Below are positions 7,661-16,922 of a stretch of DNA of 64,000 nt, piece after piece. Source of the DNA: Alcanivoracaceae bacterium. Its GTDB lineage: Bacteria > Pseudomonadota > Gammaproteobacteria > Xanthomonadales > Marinicellaceae. How positions within the stretch are numbered: the first letter of the stretch is position 1; each line of letters begins with the position of its first letter. The position numbers and the translations under genes are program-made. The notes beneath the pieces were generated by a model. It was not told the DNA's origin, did not search any database, and saw only the letters and a list, made by a program, of their open reading frames with translations. The stretch covers positions 1-64,000 of the forward strand of contig JADGEI010000012.1 of NCBI GenBank assembly GCA_016744455.1, read 5' to 3'.

Positions 7661-9316
7661 TTAATTTAACAACACTTTGCCAATCAACAACAATACTGAA
7701 TAAACCAAAATGGTTAGTCCTATCCAGGTGGCAAATTTTTTGCCTAGCTCTTTATAATCAACTACATGGCCAACAATCGACCAAGCCCCATTGGGTTTAA
7801 CCCGTTGGTAAAAAGTTGTCAGAGTTTTTTTGTTTTCAGCAGGTGTAATAAATGTGCAAATCAGCCAAACCAAGGTTGTGATCATCACAACAAAAACATA
7901 ATTGTAACCTTCGCCTAGATTAGCCTCATAAGCAATGCCAGAATCAGTATATTTGAGCCATGCATAGAGTATAAATGGTGCGATAGTGGCAGATATTTCG
8001 GAATAGACATTGACTCGCCACCAGTACCAACGCAAAATTAATACAAGGCCAAGGCCAGCTCCTGCCTGAAAGACAAATTCCCAAACGGCTTTAATTGAGG
8101 TGAGTTGTGTGGTAATAAATAAGGCAATTATTGCCAGTGCTAGGCTGACAAAACGTGAAATTTTCAATTGGGTTTTTTCGTCTTTGTCTTTAACCATTAA
8201 AACGTCATTGGCAATCATGCCTGCGCCCCAATTAATTTGGGTAGAAATAGTACTCATATAAGCACCAAGAAAGGCAGCTCCAAGCAATCCTTTTGCACCT
8301 GTGGGAAGGAAATCACGAATAGTGTAAACAAAACCTAAGCGTTTTTCATCAGCAGCGATTTCGGGATATAGAATGATTGCAGCCAAGCCGACCAGTATCC
8401 AAGGCCATGGGCGAACACAGTAATGCAATACTTGAAAAAGCACAGTAGCCTTCAAAGCATCCTTGTCGGTTTTGGTACTCATCATGCGTTGTGCGATATA
8501 GCCTCCACCGCCGGGTTCTGAACCTGGATACCAGCTTGCCCACCATTGAAAGGCCATAAAGCCAATTAAGGAGCCCATCGGTAGCACCCACAACTGTGAT
8601 GATGTTGTTTCGCCAATCTGTGGGAAGAAATTTAGTGTACCTTTATCACCAAGTTTAGATACTATACCATCTAAACCTCCAACCTCAGGAGATGCAAGGA
8701 CAAACCATGCCAATAAAAAACTGCCAATCATAGCCAAAGTAAATTGTAATACGTCAACTATAGCAATCCCACGTAATCCAGAAATGGTTGAATAAAAGGT
8801 AACAAAAAGCATTAACCCAGCCACTGTCCAAAAAGCTTGTTCTGATGATAAACCTAAAAGAACTTGGATAATTGAAATCATGGCTAGGTTTACCCAACCA
8901 ATCACCAAGGCATTCATAAATAGACCCAGATAAACTCCTTTAAAACGGCGTAAAAATCGCGCTGTAGGACCAGAATAGCGCAACTCTATAAGTTCGGCTT
9001 CAGTCAAAACCCCAGAACGGTGCCATAATTTAGCAAAGAATATTGCGGTCAATAAGCCACCAGCTAATGCATTCCACCAAATCCAATTACCCGATATGCC
9101 ATTGAGTGCGACAATTTCAGCAACAGCTAATGGTGTGTCAGCAGCAAAGGTGGTAGCCACCATAGAAATCCCTGCAACATACCATGGCAAGTCACGTCCA
9201 CCCAAAAAATAATCATTGAGGTTTTGTATTTCTTTTTTATGGAATCGCGTACTTAAATACCAACTTAATGCCATAAAAACAATAATTATTGTCCAGTCGA
9301 CCCAGTTTAGAATCAT
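7661..9316 (-). CDS. Sodium:solute symporter (SSS family)
   Basis: This 551-aa integral membrane protein has about 13-14 hydrophobic helices. Family features include NDYFLGGRDLPWYVAG after the first helix, FAADTPLAVAEIVALNGI in helix 2, ISGLRGIAIVDVLQF, and the SEPGGGGYIAQRMMSTKTDKDA loop; these match the SGLT/SSS Na+-coupled transporters. The substrate (sugar, amino sugar or organic acid) cannot be told. The start ATG at 9316 has an AAGAGAAAAAT ribosome-binding region. No related enzyme genes lie beside it; only decayed remnants lie upstream. Confidence 0.9.
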   Translation of the reverse strand: MILNWVDWTIIIVFMALSWYLSTRFHKKEIQNLNDYFLGGRDLPWYVAGISMVATTFAADTPLAVAEIVALNGISGNWIWWNALAGGLLTAIFFAKLWHRSGVLTEAELIELRYSGPTARFLRRFKGVYLGLFMNALVIGWVNLAMISIIQVLLGLSSEQAFWTVAGLMLFVTFYSTISGLRGIAIVDVLQFTLAMIGSFLLAWFVLASPEVGGLDGIVSKLGDKGTLNFFPQIGETTSSQLWVLPMGSLIGFMAFQWWASWYPGSEPGGGGYIAQRMMSTKTDKDALKATVLFQVLHYCVRPWPWILVGLAAIILYPEIAADEKRLGFVYTIRDFLPTGAKGLLGAAFLGAYMSTISTQINWGAGMIANDVLMVKDKDEKTQLKISRFVSLALAIIALFITTQLTSIKAVWEFVFQAGAGLGLVLILRWYWWRVNVYSEISATIAPFILYAWLKYTDSGIAYEANLGEGYNYVFVVMITTLVWLICTFITPAENKKTLTTFYQRVKPNGAWSIVGHVVDYKELGKKFATWIGLTILVYSVLLLIGKVLLN

Positions 9317-9949
9317 ATTTTTCTCTTATTTTGAGTGTTCGTTATTCACTGTGAATACACAGGGCGTTTTTAAATCATAAACTGATTGTTTTATTTTGTC
9401 TAATATCTGCAATGATCTGTAACAAATCATCTCCTCCACCAAGGTAAATGGTGTCAGCCATTGAGCGTATAATACCTTAATCTCAATACTCTTGTACTGT
9501 TATCAAGTTGATTAAATCTGCTTGATCGATAAGTTTATCATCTTCTGATCTATTGAGAGAAACACAAACGGCAAATTTTAAAACAATTGCTACTTCTCTC
9601 ATTGGTAGCTTAATTTTATGTTTATTCCTAAGTGGATTTTTAAATACTTGTTTAAACAATAGGAAATCACCCTTAATCAAATCGATTCTTTCAGCATGAA
9701 CCTACAAATCTTTGTTATCAAAAGTAATGTATTGTGTTTTATCGTTGAGCTCCAAATTAGGAATATTTTTATTAAGTGCAAATGCTTTATAATAGCCTTC
9801 TTTTGATGCGATAAATTCCATATCAATTGTGGTTCGTGGATTATGCGTATGGTAGGCAAGCATATGACCACCCATTAAAGAGTAGAGTAAAGGCTTTTAA
9901 GTGTTATAATCAATTAACAAATCGAGTTGATTACAAATTTGCATATTAC
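9317..9949. other. Gene-poor stretch with decayed coding remnants on the minus strand
   Basis: No intact gene is convincing here. On the minus strand, 9375-9461 encodes a 28-aa piece, MADTIYLGGGDDLLQIIADI and onward, that resembles the tail of a glutamine-amidotransferase/peptidase-S51-like domain. From about 9869 down to 9483 one frame reads MLAYHTHNPRTTIDMEFIAS..., meets a TAG at about 9710, and continues in frame as a basic, helical stretch to 9483. Both look like leftovers of larger proteins. No family could be fixed. Confidence 0.45.
9483..9869 (-). pseudogene. Possible decayed gene with one in-frame stop
   Basis: One minus-strand frame runs from an ATG at 9869 (MLAYHTHNPRTTID, MEFIASKEGYYKAFALNK) to a TAG near 9710, and then on in the same frame without further stops to 9483 (VHAERIDLIKGDFLLFKQ, LPMREVAIVLKFAVCVSLNR). 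A single stop separating two open halves suggests a recently inactivated small gene, or two chance ORFs. The second half has a TTG at 9680 that could restart. I do not recognise the product. Confidence 0.35.
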
Positions 9950-10627
9950 ATGAGTATGAAGTATTTTTACACCATTTTTTTATTTGTCACTTTAAACGCT
10001 GTAGCTCAGAGTAGTACTTGCTATGGAACAACTGCAAATGGGCGAATAGAAAATACAGTTCAGCTTCCACCATATGGAACTAATTTTATTGAATATAGTG
10101 CGTTAGCAAGGATGGCTGGACGGGTATTTGTTCATTCACAAGTTAAGGATATTATTCTTGCAGCATATAAAGATCTTGAAAAAGAACAACCCGCAAAAGT
10201 CTATAAATATGCTGAGACGGGGTATGAAAAAGGTGGAGAGTTTAAGCCACATAAAACACACAGAAATGGCCTGTCAGTTGATTTTATGACCCCGGTTATT
10301 GATAGGGAAGGGAATTCGGTTCATTTGCCAACAAATCTGTTAAATAGGCTTGGCTATGCTATAGAGTTTAACGAAAAGGGCTATTTTGAAAATTATAAAA
10401 TAGATTATGAAGCTCTAGCAGCACATATTGTGGCTCTTGATAGGCAAGCAAAACTGAGTGGGCATAAGCTGTGGCGTGTAATTTTTGATCCAAAGCTACA
10501 GCCAAATTTATATAAAACCAAATACGCAGATTATTTAAGGGCTAATATAAAATTTTCTAAAAAACCTTCATGGGTAAGGCACGATGAACATTATCATATT
10601 GATTTTTCTATTCCATGTAAAAATTAA
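9950..10627 (+). CDS. Penicillin-insensitive murein endopeptidase (M74, MepA-like)
   Basis: The start is placed at ATG 9950 because a signal peptide (MSMKYFYTIFLFVTLNAVAQS) begins there; the frame is open upstream to 9827 but that part is not leader-like. The mature protein has the M74/LAS zinc-peptidase motifs HKTHRNGLSVDFMTPV (His...Asp) and HDEHYHIDF (metal His near the C-terminus). MepA-type enzymes cut D-Ala-meso-DAP cross-links in periplasmic peptidoglycan. It has 225 aa from this start, somewhat shorter than E. coli MepA, and stands alone on the plus strand. Confidence 0.8.
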   Translation: MSMKYFYTIFLFVTLNAVAQSSTCYGTTANGRIENTVQLPPYGTNFIEYSALARMAGRVFVHSQVKDIILAAYKDLEKEQPAKVYKYAETGYEKGGEFKPHKTHRNGLSVDFMTPVIDREGNSVHLPTNLLNRLGYAIEFNEKGYFENYKIDYEALAAHIVALDRQAKLSGHKLWRVIFDPKLQPNLYKTKYADYLRANIKFSKKPSWVRHDEHYHIDFSIPCKN

Positions 10628-10724
10628 CTGTATAAGAGAACATTGCATATTTCATGTTGAAAGGTAAAAAGTAGTCAAAAACCTCTAATACTGTTTTTTT
10701 GTTACGCTCCCCATTAATAATAAT

Positions 10725-13700
10725 TTAGGTGTTATATGACTGAATCAATCTTATTAATTCTTCTGACTTTATTGGTTTAAGGTATACCTCTTTAATACCA
10801 ATTGCTTTTGACTCTTGAAGGGTTTTTTCGGTAGCGTCTCCAGTCAGTAGTATTATTTTGGATTGAGGGTGTGTGCTTAATATTTCTTTTGACATATCAA
10901 TGCCTTTCATTTTAGGCATTGAGTTATCTGTGAGTATGAGTGCATATTTGTCAGGGTCCTTGTAAAATAATTCCAATCCTTCTTGGCCATTTTTTGCTAC
11001 ATTAAAGGGTATTTCTTCTTCTTCCATAATCCATGAAATTAAATCTATTAGTGATTCTGAATCTTCGACAAATAAAATTGGTTTACTAAATTTTCTGGTT
11101 TGTGGTGGTGTTTCAACAATTGTTTTAACAGTTGGTTTCGTTTTTTTAGTTAAGGGTATTAATACTTTAAATTCTGTTCCGAACACTCTTGTAGATTCAA
11201 CCAATATATGACCATTCATTTTGTGTAAATTTGAATGGACGATGTGCAGACCTATTCCTGTTCCTTCTTGTTTTTCATTTTTTCTGAAAAAAGGTGTGAA
11301 AATATGAGGAATTATTTCCTTAGTGATTCCGACACCTGAGTCTTTAATGGCGATTTCAACAAATTCCCCCTTTATTGTATGTTGGCAAGAAGCACATGTT
11401 GAGTTTTTATTCATATAGACTAATTGACTTGATATGACAATCTCGCCATAGTCTTCACATGCATTTCTGGCATTAATAATCAGGTTTAATATAACTTGAT
11501 TAAATTGGCTAATATCGGCCTCAATAAAACTATCATCTGAAGAAATAGATGTTTCAAAGTTCATTGTTTCTGGTATGCCTATTCTCAGCAGTTGGATGAT
11601 AGAAATTAATGCTTCAGAGGCGTTGAATATCGTATTGTTGTTTTTCCCTTTTTGCGTGAATTGTATTAGTTGACCAATAACATCTTTACAGTTTTCGGCA
11701 GTCAACAATACTGTGTTTAACCACTCGAGATTTCTAGATTGACTGGAGTTCTGTTTAATTAAATCCTTTTTAATGACTTCTGCTCCAATAAAAATAACTG
11801 ATAGCATGTTATTGAAGTCATGAGCAATACCACTGGTTAATTGGCCAACAGCTTCCATTTTTTGAGCTTCTCTTAATTGTTTGTCTTTTTCGATGGTTAA
11901 CAACATTTGTTGTTGTAACTCTTGAGTTCTCTTCTCAACTTCAATGGCTAAATTGGCGGTTGAATTCTGTTGAAATTTAAGTTCTCTGGCTTGTATTGTT
12001 GTTAGTTCCTTGGTTTTTTCCTTAACTAATTCTGTAAGTTTTAAATTGAGTTTTCTGTGCCTTGAACTCTTAAATACTCCATAAAAAATAAAGGTTAAGG
12101 TAACTATCAAAATTGAGAATAAAATAAACCAAGGTCGCTGATAAAAATAGTTAGTCACACTAAACTCAAATTCGCCTTCAGTTGAGCTTTGCCATGTAGA
12201 TTGTGAGTTCCTAACTTGTACTTCAAAACGATAAGGTCCTGGTCTTAATTCAGCGTAAGTGGCAGAATATAAATCATAGGTATACGTCCAATAATCGTTT
12301 AAACCATGAAGTTTGTAGCGAAATTCAAGAGGTGATAATTGGTTGAGAAAATTACTGGTAAAATTGAATTGGAAGCTATGTGTATCTGGAGGCAATGTTA
12401 AGTTTTTGGTGTTATGGTTATATCCAATATTTTGAATGTTTATTTTTTGTACCACTGCTTGAGGTTTTATGTCTTGATAAAGAGTTGTTCTCTCTTCGTG
12501 CAGAGTAATTAATGCTTGTTTGCAGGAGAATTTTAAGTCTTTATTCTTATCCAGAATAACGGCTTTATATCCACTGTTACATTCTGAGTTTTCTGTTCCA
12601 GGAATGGGTAGTATTTCATAAAAAAGTGGTTTGCCTTTTTGATAGTTCTTTAGCCATTCATCACGTATTCTTATGACACCACTTTCTCCAAAAAGTATCA
12701 AGTTGTGGTCATTGGTAAATTCTAAACTGTAAAAAGAGAGGTTCCTTAAGATGTTGTCTAAACTATAGGTCTTTGAGTTCGTACCATTATGTTGAATAAT
12801 AGCATTTGATTCTAAATCGTAATACCATAGGCTTAATGTTTTAAAGTCAAAACTCAGTACTAAATTCTTTGGTATGGCAGTTTGTGCAATTTCATTAGTT
12901 TCGAGAAGGCCATGGTTATAAATATACGATTGTTTGTTTGTGGTAAAAAGTAATTTAGAATCATGAATTTTAATAATTGTTGAAATTACTTCATCATTTG
13001 GAAGTTCAAATAGCCTAAAAGGGGTGTCTTCTTGTAAATTTTTAACGAATAACCCTGCATCTGTTCCTACCCACAAATTATCGTTATGCTTGACAATAAA
13101 GCGAAAAATTCGATTAGTAATAGTTTGAGCAATTGAATTAAATTTATTATTAGAAAATTTAACTAAATTGTATTTAAAAGATACCCAAATGTCACCATTG
13201 ATGCCTTCTTCTATGTCTGAAACACTGCCTTTTATTAGATCAGGAACTTCGATTTTTCTTTTTTTTCCAAATTGATTTACTGTGAGACCTAAGAAACCGC
13301 CAAGCCACTCTGATCCATCTTTAGCTTGCAGGTATGCTCTAGGATTTACGTTTGTTTCATAAACTTCAAATGGCGTTGTTTTTAATCTAAAAAGCCCTTT
13401 GCCCCATGTACCAAACCAAATATTGCCGCTCCTATCTTCGGCAATCCCTCTAATTCTCAATGCGGTGTTATCTTTGATATTTACTTGATTTAACACATTA
13501 TCTTTGAAAACATAAATACCAGCTAATGTAGCTATCCATATATTATGTTTTGAGTCTTCAAAGAAGTTACGAATAGTAGGTATATGGTCAAATAATTTGA
13601 GTTCATGGAGTTTATTGAGTTTGTATTGATACGAACCTTTATTTGTATGAATCCATATAACCCCCGAACTTGTAGCAAGAATTGCTCTTGGTAGGATTTT

Positions 13701-14330
13701 CTTATCATCAAAGTTGACCCGTTTAATAAGTTGGCCAAAAGTATCTACTAATGCAAACCCGCCTTCAAAACCTACAATTAAATCGCCCTCATTACTGTTA
13801 GCAACAATAATTGGGTCAAATGGTAAGTTAAATTCAACAAGCTTGTTATCAACGAGTGAATTTAATTTAGATTTAATGATTAACCATGGCGACTCATCGT
13901 TTAAAGTGAATTGATTATATAGGTTATAATAAAAACTACTTATATCAGTGCTGTAATTTTTATGGCCTGTTTCATTAAATCGAAACAGTCCAAACTGATT
14001 AATTCCCCACAATAGCTGGCTTCCTTCTAGACGAGCCAGTGTATAACTGTTTATTTTGGTATTGTAATTAAAAGTGTCGCTAAAACTATGTCCATCAAAT
14101 GATTTGATTCCTTGACTAGTCGCAACAAATAATGTGTCATCTGAATTGATAAATACATCGCCAATAATCGTTTTGCCAATGGGGTTTTCTACTCGCCAAT
14201 TGCTAACGTGGTAATAAGAAAATGGCAAATTAGCTAAGCCTTCATATTTTGCCTCTCCGTGGCTTATTTGGAAGAATAACAATAAGGTTAGAACCATTAT
14301 TTGACGAAAGGAAGTTAAAAATATAGTCAC
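10725..14330 (-). CDS. Propeller-type hybrid sensor histidine kinase / response regulator
   Basis: This 1201-aa protein has, in order: a signal peptide; periplasmic two-component-regulator propeller repeats (about 30-610, with motifs such as GVIWIHTNKGSYQY and GNIWFGTWGKGLFRL); a Y_Y_Y domain (about 620-710, ending RPGPYRFEVQVRN); one membrane helix (WFILFSILIVTLTFIFYG); a coiled coil; HisKA with His837 in SGIAHDFNN; HATPase (ILNLIINARNAC, GTGIGLHIVHSN); and a C-terminal receiver with Asp1135 in LILTDNSMP. There is no DNA-binding domain, so output must pass to another regulator. It is transcribed divergently from the OmpR/kinase pair at 14590, a possible partner. Confidence 0.92.
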   Translation of the reverse strand: MTIFLTSFRQIMVLTLLLFFQISHGEAKYEGLANLPFSYYHVSNWRVENPIGKTIIGDVFINSDDTLFVATSQGIKSFDGHSFSDTFNYNTKINSYTLARLEGSQLLWGINQFGLFRFNETGHKNYSTDISSFYYNLYNQFTLNDESPWLIIKSKLNSLVDNKLVEFNLPFDPIIVANSNEGDLIVGFEGGFALVDTFGQLIKRVNFDDKKILPRAILATSSGVIWIHTNKGSYQYKLNKLHELKLFDHIPTIRNFFEDSKHNIWIATLAGIYVFKDNVLNQVNIKDNTALRIRGIAEDRSGNIWFGTWGKGLFRLKTTPFEVYETNVNPRAYLQAKDGSEWLGGFLGLTVNQFGKKRKIEVPDLIKGSVSDIEEGINGDIWVSFKYNLVKFSNNKFNSIAQTITNRIFRFIVKHNDNLWVGTDAGLFVKNLQEDTPFRLFELPNDEVISTIIKIHDSKLLFTTNKQSYIYNHGLLETNEIAQTAIPKNLVLSFDFKTLSLWYYDLESNAIIQHNGTNSKTYSLDNILRNLSFYSLEFTNDHNLILFGESGVIRIRDEWLKNYQKGKPLFYEILPIPGTENSECNSGYKAVILDKNKDLKFSCKQALITLHEERTTLYQDIKPQAVVQKINIQNIGYNHNTKNLTLPPDTHSFQFNFTSNFLNQLSPLEFRYKLHGLNDYWTYTYDLYSATYAELRPGPYRFEVQVRNSQSTWQSSTEGEFEFSVTNYFYQRPWFILFSILIVTLTFIFYGVFKSSRHRKLNLKLTELVKEKTKELTTIQARELKFQQNSTANLAIEVEKRTQELQQQMLLTIEKDKQLREAQKMEAVGQLTSGIAHDFNNMLSVIFIGAEVIKKDLIKQNSSQSRNLEWLNTVLLTAENCKDVIGQLIQFTQKGKNNNTIFNASEALISIIQLLRIGIPETMNFETSISSDDSFIEADISQFNQVILNLIINARNACEDYGEIVISSQLVYMNKNSTCASCQHTIKGEFVEIAIKDSGVGITKEIIPHIFTPFFRKNEKQEGTGIGLHIVHSNLHKMNGHILVESTRVFGTEFKVLIPLTKKTKPTVKTIVETPPQTRKFSKPILFVEDSESLIDLISWIMEEEEIPFNVAKNGQEGLELFYKDPDKYALILTDNSMPKMKGIDMSKEILSTHPQSKIILLTGDATEKTLQESKAIGIKEVYLKPIKSEELIRLIQSYNT

Positions 14331-14589
14331 AAGTTTACAATGGTCTAAATGAGTTGAAAAGCTAGTTGAGGCATCTTAAGTTTTTATTCTACCCATAGTT
14401 GTTTATTAGAGTGCAAATATACACTTTAAAATAACAATATACAATACACGAGAACATTCTCACATTATTTTTAAAAACTATTATACCAATAATTATAACT
14501 TGTATGTTAACTGTAAATTGTTATTTTTCTGTGATAACTTTAAAGCGCCGTAGTATACAATAAGCCTATTTAATGATTGAGATAAGGTT

Positions 14590-15300
14590 ATCAAAAGTAA
14601 AATATTAATTATTGAAGATGAGTTTGATATTGCCCAATTGGTTAAGCTTCATGTGTCTGAAATATGTGACAAAGTTGAAGTAGCTAATAATGGTTTAAAA
14701 GGGTTACAATTGGCTTTGGATCGTGAATGGAGTGTGATTATTTTGGATTTGCGATTACCAGGTATGAGTGGGTTAGATATTTGTAAACAACTACGGGCTA
14801 AAGCAAAGTATACTCCAATACTGATGCTTACGGCTAAATCAACAGAATTGGACAGAGTATTGGGATTGGAAGTTGGTGCGGATGATTATTTAACCAAGCC
14901 TTTTAGTGTAATGGAGTTAGTTGCACGGGTTAAGGCATTATTGCGTCGTTTTGACAAGATTTCAGGTTATGCAGCTATCAGTCAAAATAATGTGCTGAAA
15001 TTTGATGGTTTGGATATTGTTGTTGATGAACGTAAAGTTATCTTTAATGACAATGAAATTGAGCTTACAGCAAAAGAATTTGATTTGCTGTATTTCTTTG
15101 CTTGTAACCCAGACAAAGTCTATAAACGTTCTCAGTTACTCGACCAAGTCTGGGGTTATGGACATGATGGTTATGAACACACGGTTAATTCACATATGAA
15201 TCGTTTAAGAAATAAAATTGAATTAGACCCTAGTAACATTAAATACATTAAAACGGTATGGGGTGTAGGTTATAAATTTGCAGCACAAAGGGTTAATTAG
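14590..15300 (+). CDS. OmpR-family response regulator with an abnormal start
   Basis: It has a receiver domain (acidic pocket KILIIEDE, phospho-acceptor Asp53 in IILDLRLPGMSG, Lys in TKPFSVME) and an OmpR winged helix (LTAKEFDLLYFFACNP...VWGVGYKF). The first ordinary start in frame, TTG 14638, would remove the acidic pocket. The frame extends up to a stop at 14578 without any ATG, GTG or TTG. The best fit is ATC at 14590, 8 nt after GAG, giving (M)KSKILIIEDE. Alternatively ATG 14573 would read in frame if the A-run at 14598-14601 had one more A. The stop at 15300 abuts the kinase ATG, so the two are coupled. Confidence 0.8.
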   Translation: MKSKILIIEDEFDIAQLVKLHVSEICDKVEVANNGLKGLQLALDREWSVIILDLRLPGMSGLDICKQLRAKAKYTPILMLTAKSTELDRVLGLEVGADDYLTKPFSVMELVARVKALLRRFDKISGYAAISQNNVLKFDGLDIVVDERKVIFNDNEIELTAKEFDLLYFFACNPDKVYKRSQLLDQVWGYGHDGYEHTVNSHMNRLRNKIELDPSNIKYIKTVWGVGYKFAAQRVN

Positions 15301-16749
15301 ATGTCATTAAATAAAAAACTTTCTTTACTATTGTTGGCACTATTTATACTTGTTGGTATTTTGTTGGCACTTATTACACGTTATTCTTCTGTACAATATA
15401 ACCTAGAAATAACCCAAAGGCTGAACGGCTCAATTGCAATGTATGTTGCTGCCGAAGAACCCTTAATTATCGATGGAAAATACAATGAAGGAGCATTGAA
15501 AAAACTTGCACATCAGGCTATGGTAATAAATCCAACTGTAGAAGTATATTTACTAAATTCGCAAGGTAAAGTATTGTCACATAATTTGCCACCTGAAACT
15601 GTAGTACTAGAAAGTGTTGCTTTAGGACCAATAGCTGATTTTTTATCTAAAGACTCAAGGAGGCCTCTATTAAACCAAGACCCAAGAAGCCCTGAAAACA
15701 ATAAAACATTTTCAGTGGCAAAAGTGACACATAACGGTGTGGAAGAGGGTTTTGTATACGTGGTGTTAGGAGGGAAAAAATACGAAGAGTTAGCCAACAA
15801 TATCAGTAAAAATTATATCATGCGTGTGGCATTGTACGCCATTATGGCAGTAATTTTATTGGCATTCTTAATAGCAAGTTTAATGCTGATGAAACTGACT
15901 AAGCCATTAACATATCTTCGAAATAAAGTGATTAGTTTTCAACAGGCATCTAATGATTCACAAGTAAATTATGACGGTGATGAAATTCAACAGTTGAATA
16001 TGGCCTTTTCAGATATGTCGATGCGTATTGAAAGACAATTACAGCAAATCAAAAATGCAGACCAGGCGCGCCGTGACTTGATCACCAATGTCTCTCATGA
16101 TCTTCGTACGCCATTGGCATCGATGCAAGGGTATTTAGATACGTTAATTATTAAACAAGAATCGATGGATAAAGAATCAACTAAAGAATATTTGGCTATT
16201 GCGAGAAAGCATTGCAGTCGATTAGGTGTAATGATTAATGATTTGTTTGAACTATCAAAACTTGATTCAAACATTATAAATCCTCACTTAGAGGCTTTCT
16301 CAATGGCTGAGTTGATTCAAGATGTTAGTATGGAATTTACCCATCAAGCAAATGAAAAAAATATTAATTTAACTATGGAATTACTCGAAGGAAATACCAA
16401 TGTCAGTGCAGATATTAGTTTGATGCAGCGTGTATTAGAAAACCTTATTGGCAATGCCATCAAACATACGCCAGAAGATGGCGCAGTTAAAATTAAGCTA
16501 GCTAATCAGGATGACTCTTTTACTATCGTTATTAGTGATAATGGTAGGGGAATTAGTGAGCATGAATTGCCTAATATATTCAATCGTCACTATCGTGCAG
16601 ATAACACATCAAAAGAAAACAGCAGTTCATCAGGACTAGGTTTGGCTATTGTAAAAAAAATATTGGATATACATCATTGCAAAATCAAAGTTAAGAGTAT
16701 CCTGAATCATGGCACTCAATTTTCTTTTTCTTTACCTTTAGCGGCATAA
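15301..16749 (+). CDS. Sensor histidine kinase (OmpR-partner type)
   Basis: This 482-aa kinase has a membrane helix at about 7-28, a periplasmic sensor region of about 140 aa, a second helix at about 175-197, and a HAMP region beginning KLTKPLTYLRNKV. HisKA follows with His266 in NVSHDLRTPLASM, then HATPase with NLIGNAIKHTPEDG, DNGRGISEHELPNIF and GLGLAIVKKIL. It starts at the base after the regulator stop codon, so the two form one operon. It is of BaeS/CpxA general layout. The stimulus is unknown, and the sensor loop shows no recognisable domain. Confidence 0.92.
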   Translation: MSLNKKLSLLLLALFILVGILLALITRYSSVQYNLEITQRLNGSIAMYVAAEEPLIIDGKYNEGALKKLAHQAMVINPTVEVYLLNSQGKVLSHNLPPETVVLESVALGPIADFLSKDSRRPLLNQDPRSPENNKTFSVAKVTHNGVEEGFVYVVLGGKKYEELANNISKNYIMRVALYAIMAVILLAFLIASLMLMKLTKPLTYLRNKVISFQQASNDSQVNYDGDEIQQLNMAFSDMSMRIERQLQQIKNADQARRDLITNVSHDLRTPLASMQGYLDTLIIKQESMDKESTKEYLAIARKHCSRLGVMINDLFELSKLDSNIINPHLEAFSMAELIQDVSMEFTHQANEKNINLTMELLEGNTNVSADISLMQRVLENLIGNAIKHTPEDGAVKIKLANQDDSFTIVISDNGRGISEHELPNIFNRHYRADNTSKENSSSSGLGLAIVKKILDIHHCKIKVKSILNHGTQFSFSLPLAA

Positions 16750-16922
16750 GAAATAGGTCAAAATTTCAATTTGGTATAAACGATGTAAACTCAACTCAAT
16801 GGTAGTCCTAAAAATTCATGTACAGCTTTAGTTGTGTTGTTATAATTTTGTGATAATACCATGATAGTTACGTGAAATTTGTTTGATTTAATAGGCTCAC
16901 TTATTAAAACAACGAGGTTCAT

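Noticed and set aside
9827..9949. 41-residue extension of the MepA-like protein
   Set aside because: A proper signal peptide begins at the ATG at 9950; the extension is not leader-like.
14638..14640. TTG as start of the OmpR-type regulator
   Set aside because: It would delete the acidic pocket needed for phosphorylation, which is encoded in frame just upstream.
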